DNA from: Bacteroidales bacterium
Lineage (GTDB): Bacteria > Bacteroidota > Bacteroidia > Bacteroidales > UBA932
Reading direction: 5' to 3'
NCBI GenBank assembly: GCA_017619655.1
Contig: JAFZRV010000001.1
Location: forward strand, 186,001-250,000
Length of the DNA stretch: 64,000 nucleotides
In this document: positions 48,827 to 58,659 of the stretch, piece after piece
Numbering within the stretch: the first letter of the stretch is position 1
Layout of the letters: every line of letters starts with the position of its first letter
Made by a program: the position numbers and the translations under genes
The notes under the pieces: generated by a model
What the model saw: only the letters and a program-made list of their open reading frames with translations
Told to the model about the DNA's origin: nothing
Databases searched by the model: none

Positions 48827-49900
48827 TTATTTGTGCAGTTTCTCGAATTCGCGCATGCAGTCGATGAGTGCCTGGACGGCCTCTTTCGGGCAGGCGTTGT
48901 AGATGGAGGCGCGGAAGCCGCCGACGCTGCGGTGGCCCTTGATGCCCACCATGCCGCGTTCCTTGGCGAAGGCCATGAACTCGTCCTGGAGGTTCTCGTA
49001 GCCCGGAGCCATCACGAAGCACACGTTCATGATCGAACGGTCTTCCTTGGCGGCGGTGCCGACGAAGAGCGGGTTGCGGTCGATCTCGTCGTAGAGCATC
49101 TGTGCCTTCTCGACGTTCATCTTGTGCATCACCGGAAGGCCGCCGATACCCTTGAGCCACTTCAGGGTCTCGGTCATCACGAAGATCGGGAACACCGGCG
49201 GGGTGTTGAACATCGATTCACCGTCGATATGGGTCTGGTAGTTGAGCATCGTCGGGAGGTAGCGGGTCACCTTGCCGAGGATGTCCTTGCGGATGATGGC
49301 GAAGATCACGCCGGCGGGGCCTACGTTCTTCTGCGCGCCGCCGTAGATGAGGGCGTACTTCGAAACGTCGACCGGACGGCTCATGATGTCGGAGGACATG
49401 TCGGCCACGAGGTTCACCGGGCAGTCCATGTCGTATTTGATCTCCGTGCCGTAGATCGTGTTGTTCGTGGTGATGTGGAAGTAGTCGAGGTCTTTCGGGA
49501 TCTCGTAGCCCTTCGGAATGTAGCTGTAGGTCTTGTCGGCGGAAGAAGCGATGCAGATGGCGTTGCCGATGCCCTTGGCTTCCTTGAGCGCCTTCTTGGC
49601 CCAGACACCCGTCTCCAGGTAGCCGGCCTTGTTCTCGAGGAGGTTCATCGCCACATAGAGGAACTGGAGCGAAGCGCCGCCGCCGAGGAAGATCACTTCA
49701 TAATTGTCGGGGATGTTGAGGAGCTCCTTCCAGAGTGCGCGGCACTCGTTCATGGTCTCCTCCCATTCCTTCGAACGGTGAGACACGGATATGACCGGCA
49801 TGCCGGTCCCCTTGAAATCTTGCAATGCCGCGATCGCTGCGTCGATGGCCTGCTGGGGCAACACGCAAGGTCCTGCGTTGAAATTGTAAGCTTTTTTCAT
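48827..49900 (-). CDS. serC: Phosphoserine aminotransferase
   Basis: The 357-residue PLP enzyme starts [15 protein letters not shown], the family-typical opening, and has the [15 protein letters not shown] cofactor loop and the Schiff-base Lys in [13 protein letters not shown]. It catalyses the second step of serine synthesis. It is the first gene of a serC-serA-DUF1015 operon, with a TATATTTG box at 49950-49957. Confidence 0.97.
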   Translation of the reverse strand: MKKAYNFNAGPCVLPQQAIDAAIAALQDFKGTGMPVISVSHRSKEWEETMNECRALWKELLNIPDNYEVIFLGGGASLQFLYVAMNLLENKAGYLETGVWAKKALKEAKGIGNAICIASSADKTYSYIPKGYEIPKDLDYFHITTNNTIYGTEIKYDMDCPVNLVADMSSDIMSRPVDVSKYALIYGGAQKNVGPAGVIFAIIRKDILGKVTRYLPTMLNYQTHIDGESMFNTPPVFPIFVMTETLKWLKGIGGLPVMHKMNVEKAQMLYDEIDRNPLFVGTAAKEDRSIMNVCFVMAPGYENLQDEFMAFAKERGMVGIKGHRSVGGFRASIYNACPKEAVQALIDCMREFEKLHK

Positions 49901-49949
49901 AATGGATATAAATAGTTAGATATGGATTTAATTTGTTATCGGTAATCCG

Positions 49950-49957
49950 CAAATATA
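49950..49957 (-). promoter_or_regulatory. -7 box of the serC operon
   Basis: TATATTTG on the minus strand matches TAnnTTTG. It lies between the stop of yigZ (49959) and the serC start (49900), giving a leader of about 45 bases. No well-spaced -33 box was found. Confidence 0.6.
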
Positions 49958-49958
49958 A

Positions 49959-50552
49959 TCAATTTATTTGACAAAATGCCAATTGTTTGCGAAACTCTTC
50001 GACACGGGTCAGCCGCACCCGGGCGACGAGGGTGCAGCGCAGGTCGAACTGCTGGCTCAAAGGCGTGATATCCATATCCTTGAGCACTTTCATCACGTCG
50101 TTCATCTGCAGGTAGTCGAAGGTGACGGTCAGGGTTTCGCCGGCCACTTTCTCGATGATCTCGGCGTTGGCGATCGCATCCTGCGTGGCGCTCTTGTAGG
50201 CCCGGATCAGGCCCGGCACGCCGAGTTTCGTGCCGCCGAAGTAGCGGACCACCACCACGAGGATGTCGCTCAGTCCGTTGCTCAGCAGCTGCCCGTGGAT
50301 GGGCCTGCCGGCCGTGGAGGAGGGCTCCCCGTCGTCGTTCATGCGGTAGGGCTCGCCCGTGAGCCCCAGGCGCCAGGCGTAGCAGTGGTGGCGGGCGTCG
50401 AAATACTCTTTCCGGACCGTCTCGAGGATCCGTTTTACCGCATCTTCCGTCTCCACGGGGTAGGCGAAAGCCAGAAACTTGCTGCCCAGCTCTTTGTAGA
50501 TACCCTTGGCGGGGGCGGCGATGGAGCGGTAGGTGTCGGAAATTGCATTCAT
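49959..50552 (-). CDS. YigZ/IMPACT family protein
   Basis: The 197-residue protein has the UPF0029 N-terminal domain (KGSKFLAFAYPV-like start, DARHHCYAWRLG, NDDGEPSSTAGRPI, VVVVRYFGGTKLGVPGLIRAY) and a short C-terminal DUF1949-like region. The family has an EF-G-IV-like fold and relates to eukaryotic IMPACT; the bacterial role is unclear. It is divergent from the pRiA4b-ORF-3-like gene. Confidence 0.9.
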   Translation of the reverse strand: MNAISDTYRSIAAPAKGIYKELGSKFLAFAYPVETEDAVKRILETVRKEYFDARHHCYAWRLGLTGEPYRMNDDGEPSSTAGRPIHGQLLSNGLSDILVVVVRYFGGTKLGVPGLIRAYKSATQDAIANAEIIEKVAGETLTVTFDYLQMNDVMKVLKDMDITPLSQQFDLRCTLVARVRLTRVEEFRKQLAFCQIN

Positions 50553-50577
50553 CGAGTAAATGTAAGAATTTTTTTGT

Positions 50578-50585
50578 TAAATTTG
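50578..50585 (+). promoter_or_regulatory. -7 box next to the start codon at 50590
   Basis: TAAATTTG matches TAnnTTTG and is followed by only TGTT before the ATG at 50590. The predicted transcript would start at or very near the start codon. Confidence 0.55.
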
Positions 50586-50589
50586 TGTT

Positions 50590-51165
50590 ATGGTTTACCA
50601 ATTCAGAGCAACGATTCCCGAAAGCAAGATCTTCTATCGGGTGTATGAGATCAAGGGCGACATGACGCTGTTCCGCTTCAACAGCTTCATCACCGACAAC
50701 CTGGGCTTCTCGCCCGACCAGATGGTGATGTTCGAAGGTTATGACGAAAAAGGAACCCTTTGCGGCGAGTACGGCCTGTTCGACATGGGCGACGGCGCGA
50801 TGGATACCGTCACGTTCGACAAGGTGGTCGAACGGGGCCAGACGGAGCTCCACTTCGTCTTCGACCTGCGCAACGACCGCTATATCCGCCTCGTGCTCGA
50901 AGGGGAGACCGGCTACCTGCCGATGCGGGCCTATCCTGCGCTCGTGGAGGAGAAGGGGCAGAATCCCGACCAGTTCCGCGCGCGCTTCGAAGAGGAGCCC
51001 GTGGTGCCCAAGCTGCATCCTGTCCGGGACGACAAGTTCGCGGCGCTCGACGACGACTTCGACGACCTCGACGACGAGGATGACGAGGACGAAGATGACG
51101 ACGACAAGATCTTCGACGACGGGGAAGGGGAAGAACTCTACGACGAGGGAGAAGACAAGGACTAA
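50590..51165 (+). CDS. pRiA4b ORF-3-like protein with acidic tail
   Basis: The 191-residue protein has a beta-grasp-like domain of the plasmid pRiA4b ORF-3 family (residues 1-145: VYQFRATIPESKIFYRVYEIKG, FVFDLRNDRYIRLVLEGE). The tail from about residue 150 is made almost only of Asp and Glu. The family is often called an IS1096 passenger, but no transposon is seen here. Its function is unknown. It ends 6 bases before miaA, so the two are likely co-transcribed. Confidence 0.78.
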   Translation: MVYQFRATIPESKIFYRVYEIKGDMTLFRFNSFITDNLGFSPDQMVMFEGYDEKGTLCGEYGLFDMGDGAMDTVTFDKVVERGQTELHFVFDLRNDRYIRLVLEGETGYLPMRAYPALVEEKGQNPDQFRARFEEEPVVPKLHPVRDDKFAALDDDFDDLDDEDDEDEDDDDKIFDDGEGEELYDEGEDKD

Positions 51166-51171
51166 TCCCGG

Positions 51172-52025
51172 ATGTCCACCTTACATATCATACTGGGGCC
51201 GACGGCGGTCGGCAAGTCGGACTATGCGGTCGCCGAAGCGCTCCGCGTGGGTTCTCCCGTCGTCTCCTGTGACTCCCGCCAGTTCTACCGCGAGATGCGC
51301 ATCGGCACCGCGCGGCCGTCCGACGCCCAGCTGGCGGCCGTTCCGCACTATTTCGTGGCCGACCGCAGCGTGACCGAGCCCTGCTCGGCGGGTGCTTTCG
51401 AACTGGAGGCCCTGGCCTTGCTGGACCGGCTCTTCCAGCACCATGACACCGTGGTCATGGCCGGCGGTTCCGGCCTCTACATCGACGCCCTCTGCAACGG
51501 GCTGGACGACTTCCCGGACGCAGATCCGGCAATCCGAGCGGAACTGTCCCGGCGCCTGCGCGAGGAAGGGGTGGCGTCCCTGCGCGCCGACCTTCGCATT
51601 CTCGATCCGGCCTCCTATGCGGTCATCGACCCGGCCAACGGCCAGCGCATCGTCCGCGCGCTGGAAGTGACCATCGCCACGGGCCGCCCGTACTCCGCGT
51701 TCAAGACGCGGCCCGCCAAGGAACGCCCGTTCGCCATCGTCAAGACCGGCCTCACGCGCCCGCGCCCCGAACTCTACGCCCGCATCGACGCGCGGGTCGA
51801 CCAGATGCTGGCCGAAGGCCTGCTCGACGAGGCGCGCAGCCTGTTGCCGTACCGCGGGCTTCCGGCCCTCAATACCGTGGGATACAAGGAATTGTTCGGC
51901 TATTTCGACGGCAGTTACGATCTGGCGGAAGCCGTGCGCCTGATCAAGCGCAACACCCGCCACTATGCCAAGAAGCAGCTTACTTACTGGGGCCGCGACG
52001 CAGCGATCGAGTGGATAGAGCTAAA

Positions 52026-52029
<4 letters not shown>
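51172..52029 (+). CDS. miaA: tRNA dimethylallyltransferase
   Basis: The 285-residue protein has the P-loop GPTAVGKSDYAVAEAL, the SCDSRQFYREMRIGTARP block and the later VGYKELFGYFDG segment, all typical of MiaA. It adds a dimethylallyl group to A37 of tRNAs reading UNN codons. The stop codon overlaps that of the convergent recQ gene by 4 bases. Confidence 0.96.
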
Positions 52030-54239
<2,210 letters not shown>

Positions 54240-54303
54240 ACCACTAAGTTAGCAAAAAAAACGGCAAATGCCACAGTTTCTGACAATTTTTTGGAACTTT
54301 TGC

Positions 54304-54311
54304 TATCTTTG
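54304..54311 (+). promoter_or_regulatory. -7 box of the FKBP gene
   Basis: TATCTTTG followed by CGG, the same extended form as at the dsbD promoter, lies 35 bases before the start codon at 54347. A poly-T stretch lies upstream. No exact TTTG at 19-21 bases was found. Confidence 0.65.
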
Positions 54312-54346
54312 CGGCTCCAAAAGAACACAATTCAATGATTCATAAC

Positions 54347-55066
54347 ATGAAAAAGATCTTTGCAGTCGCAGTTGTCTGCGCAGTTTCCGCAATGATGCTC
54401 GCATCTTGCGACAAGAAAACGTCCGACGGTTCCCAGCCCGCCGGCATCACCAAATCCGACATCGACTCCGTGAGCTACATGATCGGTTACTCCACCGGCA
54501 TGCAGATGATGCAGAGCAACTTCGGCCCGCTGAGCGCCAACGCCATCATCAAGGGTATCCAGGACGCCGGCAAGGGTGTCGAGGTTGACTACGCCGTGTT
54601 CCAGAGCGTGGTGAACGGTTTCATGGAGAAACGCACCGAGGCCCTCGGCAAGGAGATGGTCGACAAGAGCGCGAAGATGCTCGCTTCCATCGAGAAGGAC
54701 AAAGACGTGGTCAAGACCGAATCCGGCCTTCTCTACAAGATCGTCCGTGAGGGCAGCGGCGTCAAGCCGACCGCCATGGACACCGTCGAAGTCAACTATG
54801 AGGGCAAGAACATCGCCGGCAAGGTGTTCGACTCTTCCTACGAGCGCGGCACGACCGTCACCTTCCCGCTCGGCAATGTCATCAAGGGTTGGACCGAAGG
54901 CTTGCAGTATGTGGGCGAAGGCGGTGAGATCATGCTCTATATCCCCGCTGAACTCGCTTACGGCGAACGTGGCGCCGGCGCCGACATCGCTCCGAACGAA
55001 GCCCTCACCTTCAAGGTGGAACTCGTCTCGGTGAAACCGTACGTCGAGAAACCGGTGAACGAGTAA
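54347..55066 (+). CDS. FKBP-type peptidyl-prolyl isomerase lipoprotein
   Basis: Started at 54347 (MKKIFAVAVVCAVSAMMLASC) the product is 239 residues with a lipoprotein signal; an ATG 12 bases earlier is possible. Residues 30-125 form an FKBP-N helical dimerisation domain (DSVSYMIGYSTGMQM). The C-terminal FKBP domain has VEVNYEGKNIAGKVFDSSYERG, NVIKGWTEGLQ and GGEIMLYIPAELAYGERG. It is a periplasmic folding catalyst of the FkpA/Mip type. Confidence 0.94.
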   Translation: MKKIFAVAVVCAVSAMMLASCDKKTSDGSQPAGITKSDIDSVSYMIGYSTGMQMMQSNFGPLSANAIIKGIQDAGKGVEVDYAVFQSVVNGFMEKRTEALGKEMVDKSAKMLASIEKDKDVVKTESGLLYKIVREGSGVKPTAMDTVEVNYEGKNIAGKVFDSSYERGTTVTFPLGNVIKGWTEGLQYVGEGGEIMLYIPAELAYGERGAGADIAPNEALTFKVELVSVKPYVEKPVNE

Positions 55067-55077
55067 GTCTCTTGCGA

Positions 55078-55240
55078 CAGCCGGGACCCCTATGGGGTGT
55101 CATAACGGGCAAGGTCTCTTTTTATTGTTGAGACCTTGCCCGTTATGATTGGTCTGAAGGGCCTGTGTGCCAATTTCGGCAGGCAAGGTCCTGCCGACAA
55201 AATGAGACCTTGCCCGAATCGGCCGGGGTCCTGGCCCGAA
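55078..55240. repeat. Structured intergenic region with repeated GAGACCTTGCCCG core
   Basis: Between two convergent genes lie a perfect 18-bp inverted repeat (55101-55118 and 55130-55147) with an 11-base T-rich loop, a CGGCAGG/CCTGCCG hairpin (55177-55196), and a third GAGACCTTGCCCG (55204-55216). CCGGGACCCC at 55081 can pair with GGGGTCCTGG at 55225. Several pairings are mutually exclusive. The first hairpin may terminate transcription, but its T-run is in the loop rather than after the stem. Confidence 0.7.
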
Positions 55241-55243
55241 AAC

Positions 55244-56746
55244 CTATCCGCAGTAATAGAATTTCTTGACGAGCGCGGCCATCTTCTTGGGATCGTTGGC
55301 GGCCTCGTGGCGTATGCTCTGGTCCTTGTAGGCCTTGAGCTTGGCGATGGTGCCGTCGATCAGGCTGGGGGAGAAGATGCCGTCCTTCTCGTAGAGGGCG
55401 CGGTTTTTCTCGAGGCAGAGGGCTGACTCGTGGCAGGAGGTGGGGAGTTGCTCGAGCGAGTTGAGCAGCGCCTCGTTCTTCTTGTCGTGGATGTTGACGT
55501 CCACGTAGGTGCGGGCGGCGACGTCCAGCGCGTCGGGCATCTCGAAACCGGTGCGGGCGGCGGTCACCAGGCCGGCGAGCATGTTGTAGATGTCGGCGCT
55601 GCCGTCGCCGGAGCGCATCTCCACGGTCTGTTTGTCGGGCAGGATGAAGTCGTTGGGATCTTCCAGCGGATTGGCGAGGGCGCACATGCTGTGGTCGACG
55701 CCCCAGCCCAGCGGCACGCGCACGAGCACGGAACGGTTGCGGTCGCCCCAGCAGACGCTGGTGGGCGCTTCCTGGTGCGGCACGAGGCGGAAATAGGAAG
55801 TGGGGTTCGTGTTGCCGAAGGCGGTCAGCGACGAAGCGAACTTCATGTAACCGGCGATGGCGCGGCGGGCGTCGTCGGAGAGGGAACCGTCTTTCATCAT
55901 GACGGAACGGTCGCCCTTCATCATGCGGGTGTGGAAGTGCAGGCCGCTGCCGGCTTTGCCCGTCGTGATCTTCGGGGCGAAGGTGATGTCCAGGCCGTAC
56001 TGGTAGGCCAGGGAGCGGAGGATCCACTTGGCCATCAGCAGCTGGTCGGCCGCCGACTCCACGGGGTTGACCAGGAACTCGATCTCGTTCTGCTCGTAGA
56101 TCTTGCCGTCGAGGGTGAAGTTGCCCACCTCGCAGTGGCCGTACTTGATCTGGCCGCCGACCTCGGCGATGCAGCGGATGGCGTCGGCGCGGAACGACTC
56201 GAACTTGGCGAAGGGGGTGGATTCGTGGTAGCCGTGCTGGTCTTCGGCCGGGAACATCTCGTCGTCGCGGTCCACGATGTAGAACTCCAGCTCGCCCATG
56301 GCTTCGAAGGTGTAGCCGGTACGCTCCCGGAAGGCCTTGTGCGCCTTGCGGAGGGTGAATTCCGGGGCGCTCTCGAGCGGCTCGCCGTCCTTCGTGAAGT
56401 AGCTGCAGAGGAAACCTACGGTAGGAATCTCCTGGAAGGGATCGAGGTAGGCCGTGCTGAAGCGCGGGATCACGTAGAGGTCGCTGCTGTCGGCGGCGAT
56501 GTAGGGGAAGAGGCTGGAACCGTCCACGCGCTCGCCGTAGGAGAGGATCGTGTCGAGATACTGCCGGTTGGTCACGGGGAAGTTGAGGGTCTTGAGCCGG
56601 CCGTCGGCCGCGACATAGCGGAAGTTGACGATGCGGACGTCGTGCTGGATGATGAAGTTCTCCAGGTCTTTTTTGGTGAAGTCCTTCGGTTCTTTTCCGA
56701 TGGCCTCGACCAGTGGATTGATGTTATATTCGCAGAAATTATACAT
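55244..56746 (-). CDS. glnA: Glutamine synthetase (Bacteroidetes type I-like)
   Basis: The 500-residue protein has the beta-grasp N-terminus (RIVNFRYVAADGRLKTLNFPV) and the catalytic signatures MGELEFYIV (metal Glu), AGSGLHFHTRM (ATP/metal His), NPTSYFRLVPHQEAP (glutamate loop) and EMRSGDGSADIYN. It forms glutamine from glutamate and ammonia. The variant is longer than the enteric enzyme and no adenylylation Tyr motif is obvious. It is divergent from the ABC transporter gene. Confidence 0.9.
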   Translation of the reverse strand: MYNFCEYNINPLVEAIGKEPKDFTKKDLENFIIQHDVRIVNFRYVAADGRLKTLNFPVTNRQYLDTILSYGERVDGSSLFPYIAADSSDLYVIPRFSTAYLDPFQEIPTVGFLCSYFTKDGEPLESAPEFTLRKAHKAFRERTGYTFEAMGELEFYIVDRDDEMFPAEDQHGYHESTPFAKFESFRADAIRCIAEVGGQIKYGHCEVGNFTLDGKIYEQNEIEFLVNPVESAADQLLMAKWILRSLAYQYGLDITFAPKITTGKAGSGLHFHTRMMKGDRSVMMKDGSLSDDARRAIAGYMKFASSLTAFGNTNPTSYFRLVPHQEAPTSVCWGDRNRSVLVRVPLGWGVDHSMCALANPLEDPNDFILPDKQTVEMRSGDGSADIYNMLAGLVTAARTGFEMPDALDVAARTYVDVNIHDKKNEALLNSLEQLPTSCHESALCLEKNRALYEKDGIFSPSLIDGTIAKLKAYKDQSIRHEAANDPKKMAALVKKFYYCG

Positions 56747-56775
56747 GATTGCTTACGATTTGTTGCTAATTCTGA

Positions 56776-56783
56776 CAAAGGTA
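56776..56783 (-). promoter_or_regulatory. -7 box of glnA
   Basis: TACCTTTG on the minus strand matches TAnnTTTG and ends 29 bases before the glnA start codon. It lies back to back with the plus-strand box at 56805-56812. Confidence 0.55.
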
Positions 56784-56804
56784 AGTTAAAAAAATGAAAT
56801 TTCG

Positions 56805-56812
56805 TATCTTTG
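56805..56812 (+). promoter_or_regulatory. -7 box of the ABC exporter operon
   Basis: TATCTTTG lies 17 bases before the ATG at 56830. It falls downstream of an in-frame ATG at 56794, which argues that the real start is 56830. Confidence 0.6.
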
Positions 56813-56829
56813 TGCGGCAAGCCAACGCC

Positions 56830-58650
56830 ATGAATTCCTTCCGCCGCGTCCTTTCCTATGCACAGCCCCTGCGCCGCTACTGGCCCGGATACCTGCTGCT
56901 CTCCATCCTGTCCGTGGTGTTCGGCGTGATCAACTATGGCCTGCTGGGACCGCTCCTGACCGTGCTCTTCGACAACGAGGCGGCCGCCGCGGCCTGCGGG
57001 CGGCCGGCGTTCTCCTGGTCGCTGTCCTATTTCACAGATAGTTTCCGATGGCTGCTGTCCTCCATCATCCGCGACGGCGGCGTGATCCGCGGCCTGCTCT
57101 TCGTCTGCGGCGCCATCATCCTGGCCAGCCTGCTGTCGAACGTCTGCCGCTATCTCTCGCAGCGCATCGTGGTGCGCCTGGAAACCCGCATGATGAAGAG
57201 CATCCGTCGCGACCTTTTCGCAAAGATCGCCTCGCTGCCGGTGGGCTGGTTCAGCGAGCGCCGGAAGGGCGACGTGCTCTCCAGCATCTCGAACGATGTG
57301 GCGGAGGTGCAGAACACCGTGGCGGGCAGTTTCCATGTCTTTTTCCGCGAGCCGCTGCTGGTGCTGGGTTTCCTGGCCATGCTGGTCTACATGTCGCCGC
57401 GCCTGACGCTCGTGTCGCTGGTGGCCCTGCCGGTCTCGGCGTTCCTGGTGACGCGGCTGACCCGTGCCCTGCGCGCCGGTTCGGTGGAGACGCAAAGCCT
57501 CATGGGCCGCATCGTGAGCCATTTCGAAGAAGCGATTTCCGGTTCGCGCGTCATCAAGGCCTTCTCGGCCCGCAACTATGTGGAGCGCGCCTTCGAGCGG
57601 GACAACGAGCGGCACCGCAGCGTTATCCTGCGCGTGCGCAACCGTCAGGAAATGGCTTCGCCCGTGTCGGAGTTCCTGGGCATCAGCATCGCCGCCACCG
57701 TGCTGTTCTACGGCGGCTGGCTCAACTACCACGGCAACCTGGGCATGACCTGGCAGCAGTTCATCGTCTACATCATGTTCTACTGGAAGGTGCTGGAGCC
57801 CGGCAAGGCCCTTTCGAAGTCCTATGCGGCCATGCAGAAAGGCCTCGTCTCGGCCGAGCGCATCTTCGGCATCCTCGACGCGCCCGCCGGCATCGAGGAC
57901 GGCCGCAAGCCTGTCCGGGAATTCAGGGAAGAGATCCGTTTCGACCACGTGACCTTCGCGTATGAAGGCGAGCCGGTGCTGCGCGACGTGAGCCTGGCCA
58001 TCCCCAAGGGGAAGATGGTGGCCGTCGTGGGGCCTTCCGGCGCCGGCAAGTCCACCCTGGCCGACCTGCTGCCCCGCTTCTACGACGTGCAGGAGGGCGC
58101 CGTCCGCCTCGACGGCACCGACATCCGCGAGCTGCGGCTCGACGAACTGGTGGCCCTGATGGGCATCGTGCCCCAGGACACCGTCCTGTTCAACGATACG
58201 GTCTACAACAATATCGCCTTCGGCCGCGAAGACGTCAGCCCGGAAGCCGTGCGGGAAGCCGCCCGCATCGCCCACGCCGACAGTTTCATCGAACAACTGC
58301 CGCAGGGCTACGACACGCCTGTGGGCGACCGCGGCGCCAAGCTCTCGGGCGGCCAGCGGCAGCGCATCGCCATCGCGCGCGCCGTGCTCAAGAACCCGCC
58401 CGTCCTGATCCTCGACGAAGCCACGTCCGCCCTCGACACGGAGAGCGAGCGCCTGGTGCAGGAAGCCCTGGACCGGCTCATGGGAGGGCGCACGTCGCTG
58501 GTCATCGCGCACCGCCTGTCCACCATCCGGCACGCCGACCGCATCTACGTGGTGCAGGACGGCCGCATCGTCGAAGAGGGAATTCACGAAGAATTGGTTG
58601 CAAATAACGGTCTTTATTCCCATCTTTGCAGTTTGCAGGCATTTTCATAA
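56830..58650 (+). CDS. MsbA-like ABC exporter (fused permease-ATPase)
   Basis: Started at 56830 (MNSFRRVLSYAQPLRRYW) the product is 606 residues with six membrane helices (residues 20-320). Its C-terminal ATPase has Walker A GPSGAGKST, signature LSGGQRQRIAIARA, Walker B LILDEATSALD and the switch His in VIAHRLST. It resembles MsbA-type half-transporters that flip lipid A or other lipids; the cargo is not provable. An earlier in-frame ATG (56794) lies upstream of the predicted promoter. The ligase gene follows after 9 bases. Confidence 0.9.
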   Translation: MNSFRRVLSYAQPLRRYWPGYLLLSILSVVFGVINYGLLGPLLTVLFDNEAAAAACGRPAFSWSLSYFTDSFRWLLSSIIRDGGVIRGLLFVCGAIILASLLSNVCRYLSQRIVVRLETRMMKSIRRDLFAKIASLPVGWFSERRKGDVLSSISNDVAEVQNTVAGSFHVFFREPLLVLGFLAMLVYMSPRLTLVSLVALPVSAFLVTRLTRALRAGSVETQSLMGRIVSHFEEAISGSRVIKAFSARNYVERAFERDNERHRSVILRVRNRQEMASPVSEFLGISIAATVLFYGGWLNYHGNLGMTWQQFIVYIMFYWKVLEPGKALSKSYAAMQKGLVSAERIFGILDAPAGIEDGRKPVREFREEIRFDHVTFAYEGEPVLRDVSLAIPKGKMVAVVGPSGAGKSTLADLLPRFYDVQEGAVRLDGTDIRELRLDELVALMGIVPQDTVLFNDTVYNNIAFGREDVSPEAVREAARIAHADSFIEQLPQGYDTPVGDRGAKLSGGQRQRIAIARAVLKNPPVLILDEATSALDTESERLVQEALDRLMGGRTSLVIAHRLSTIRHADRIYVVQDGRIVEEGIHEELVANNGLYSHLCSLQAFS

Positions 58651-58659
58651 CAAGTAGCT

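Noticed and set aside
50590-51165. Mobile element inferred from the IS1096-passenger family name
   Set aside because: No transposase, terminal inverted repeats or target duplication surround the gene; the family name alone is not evidence.
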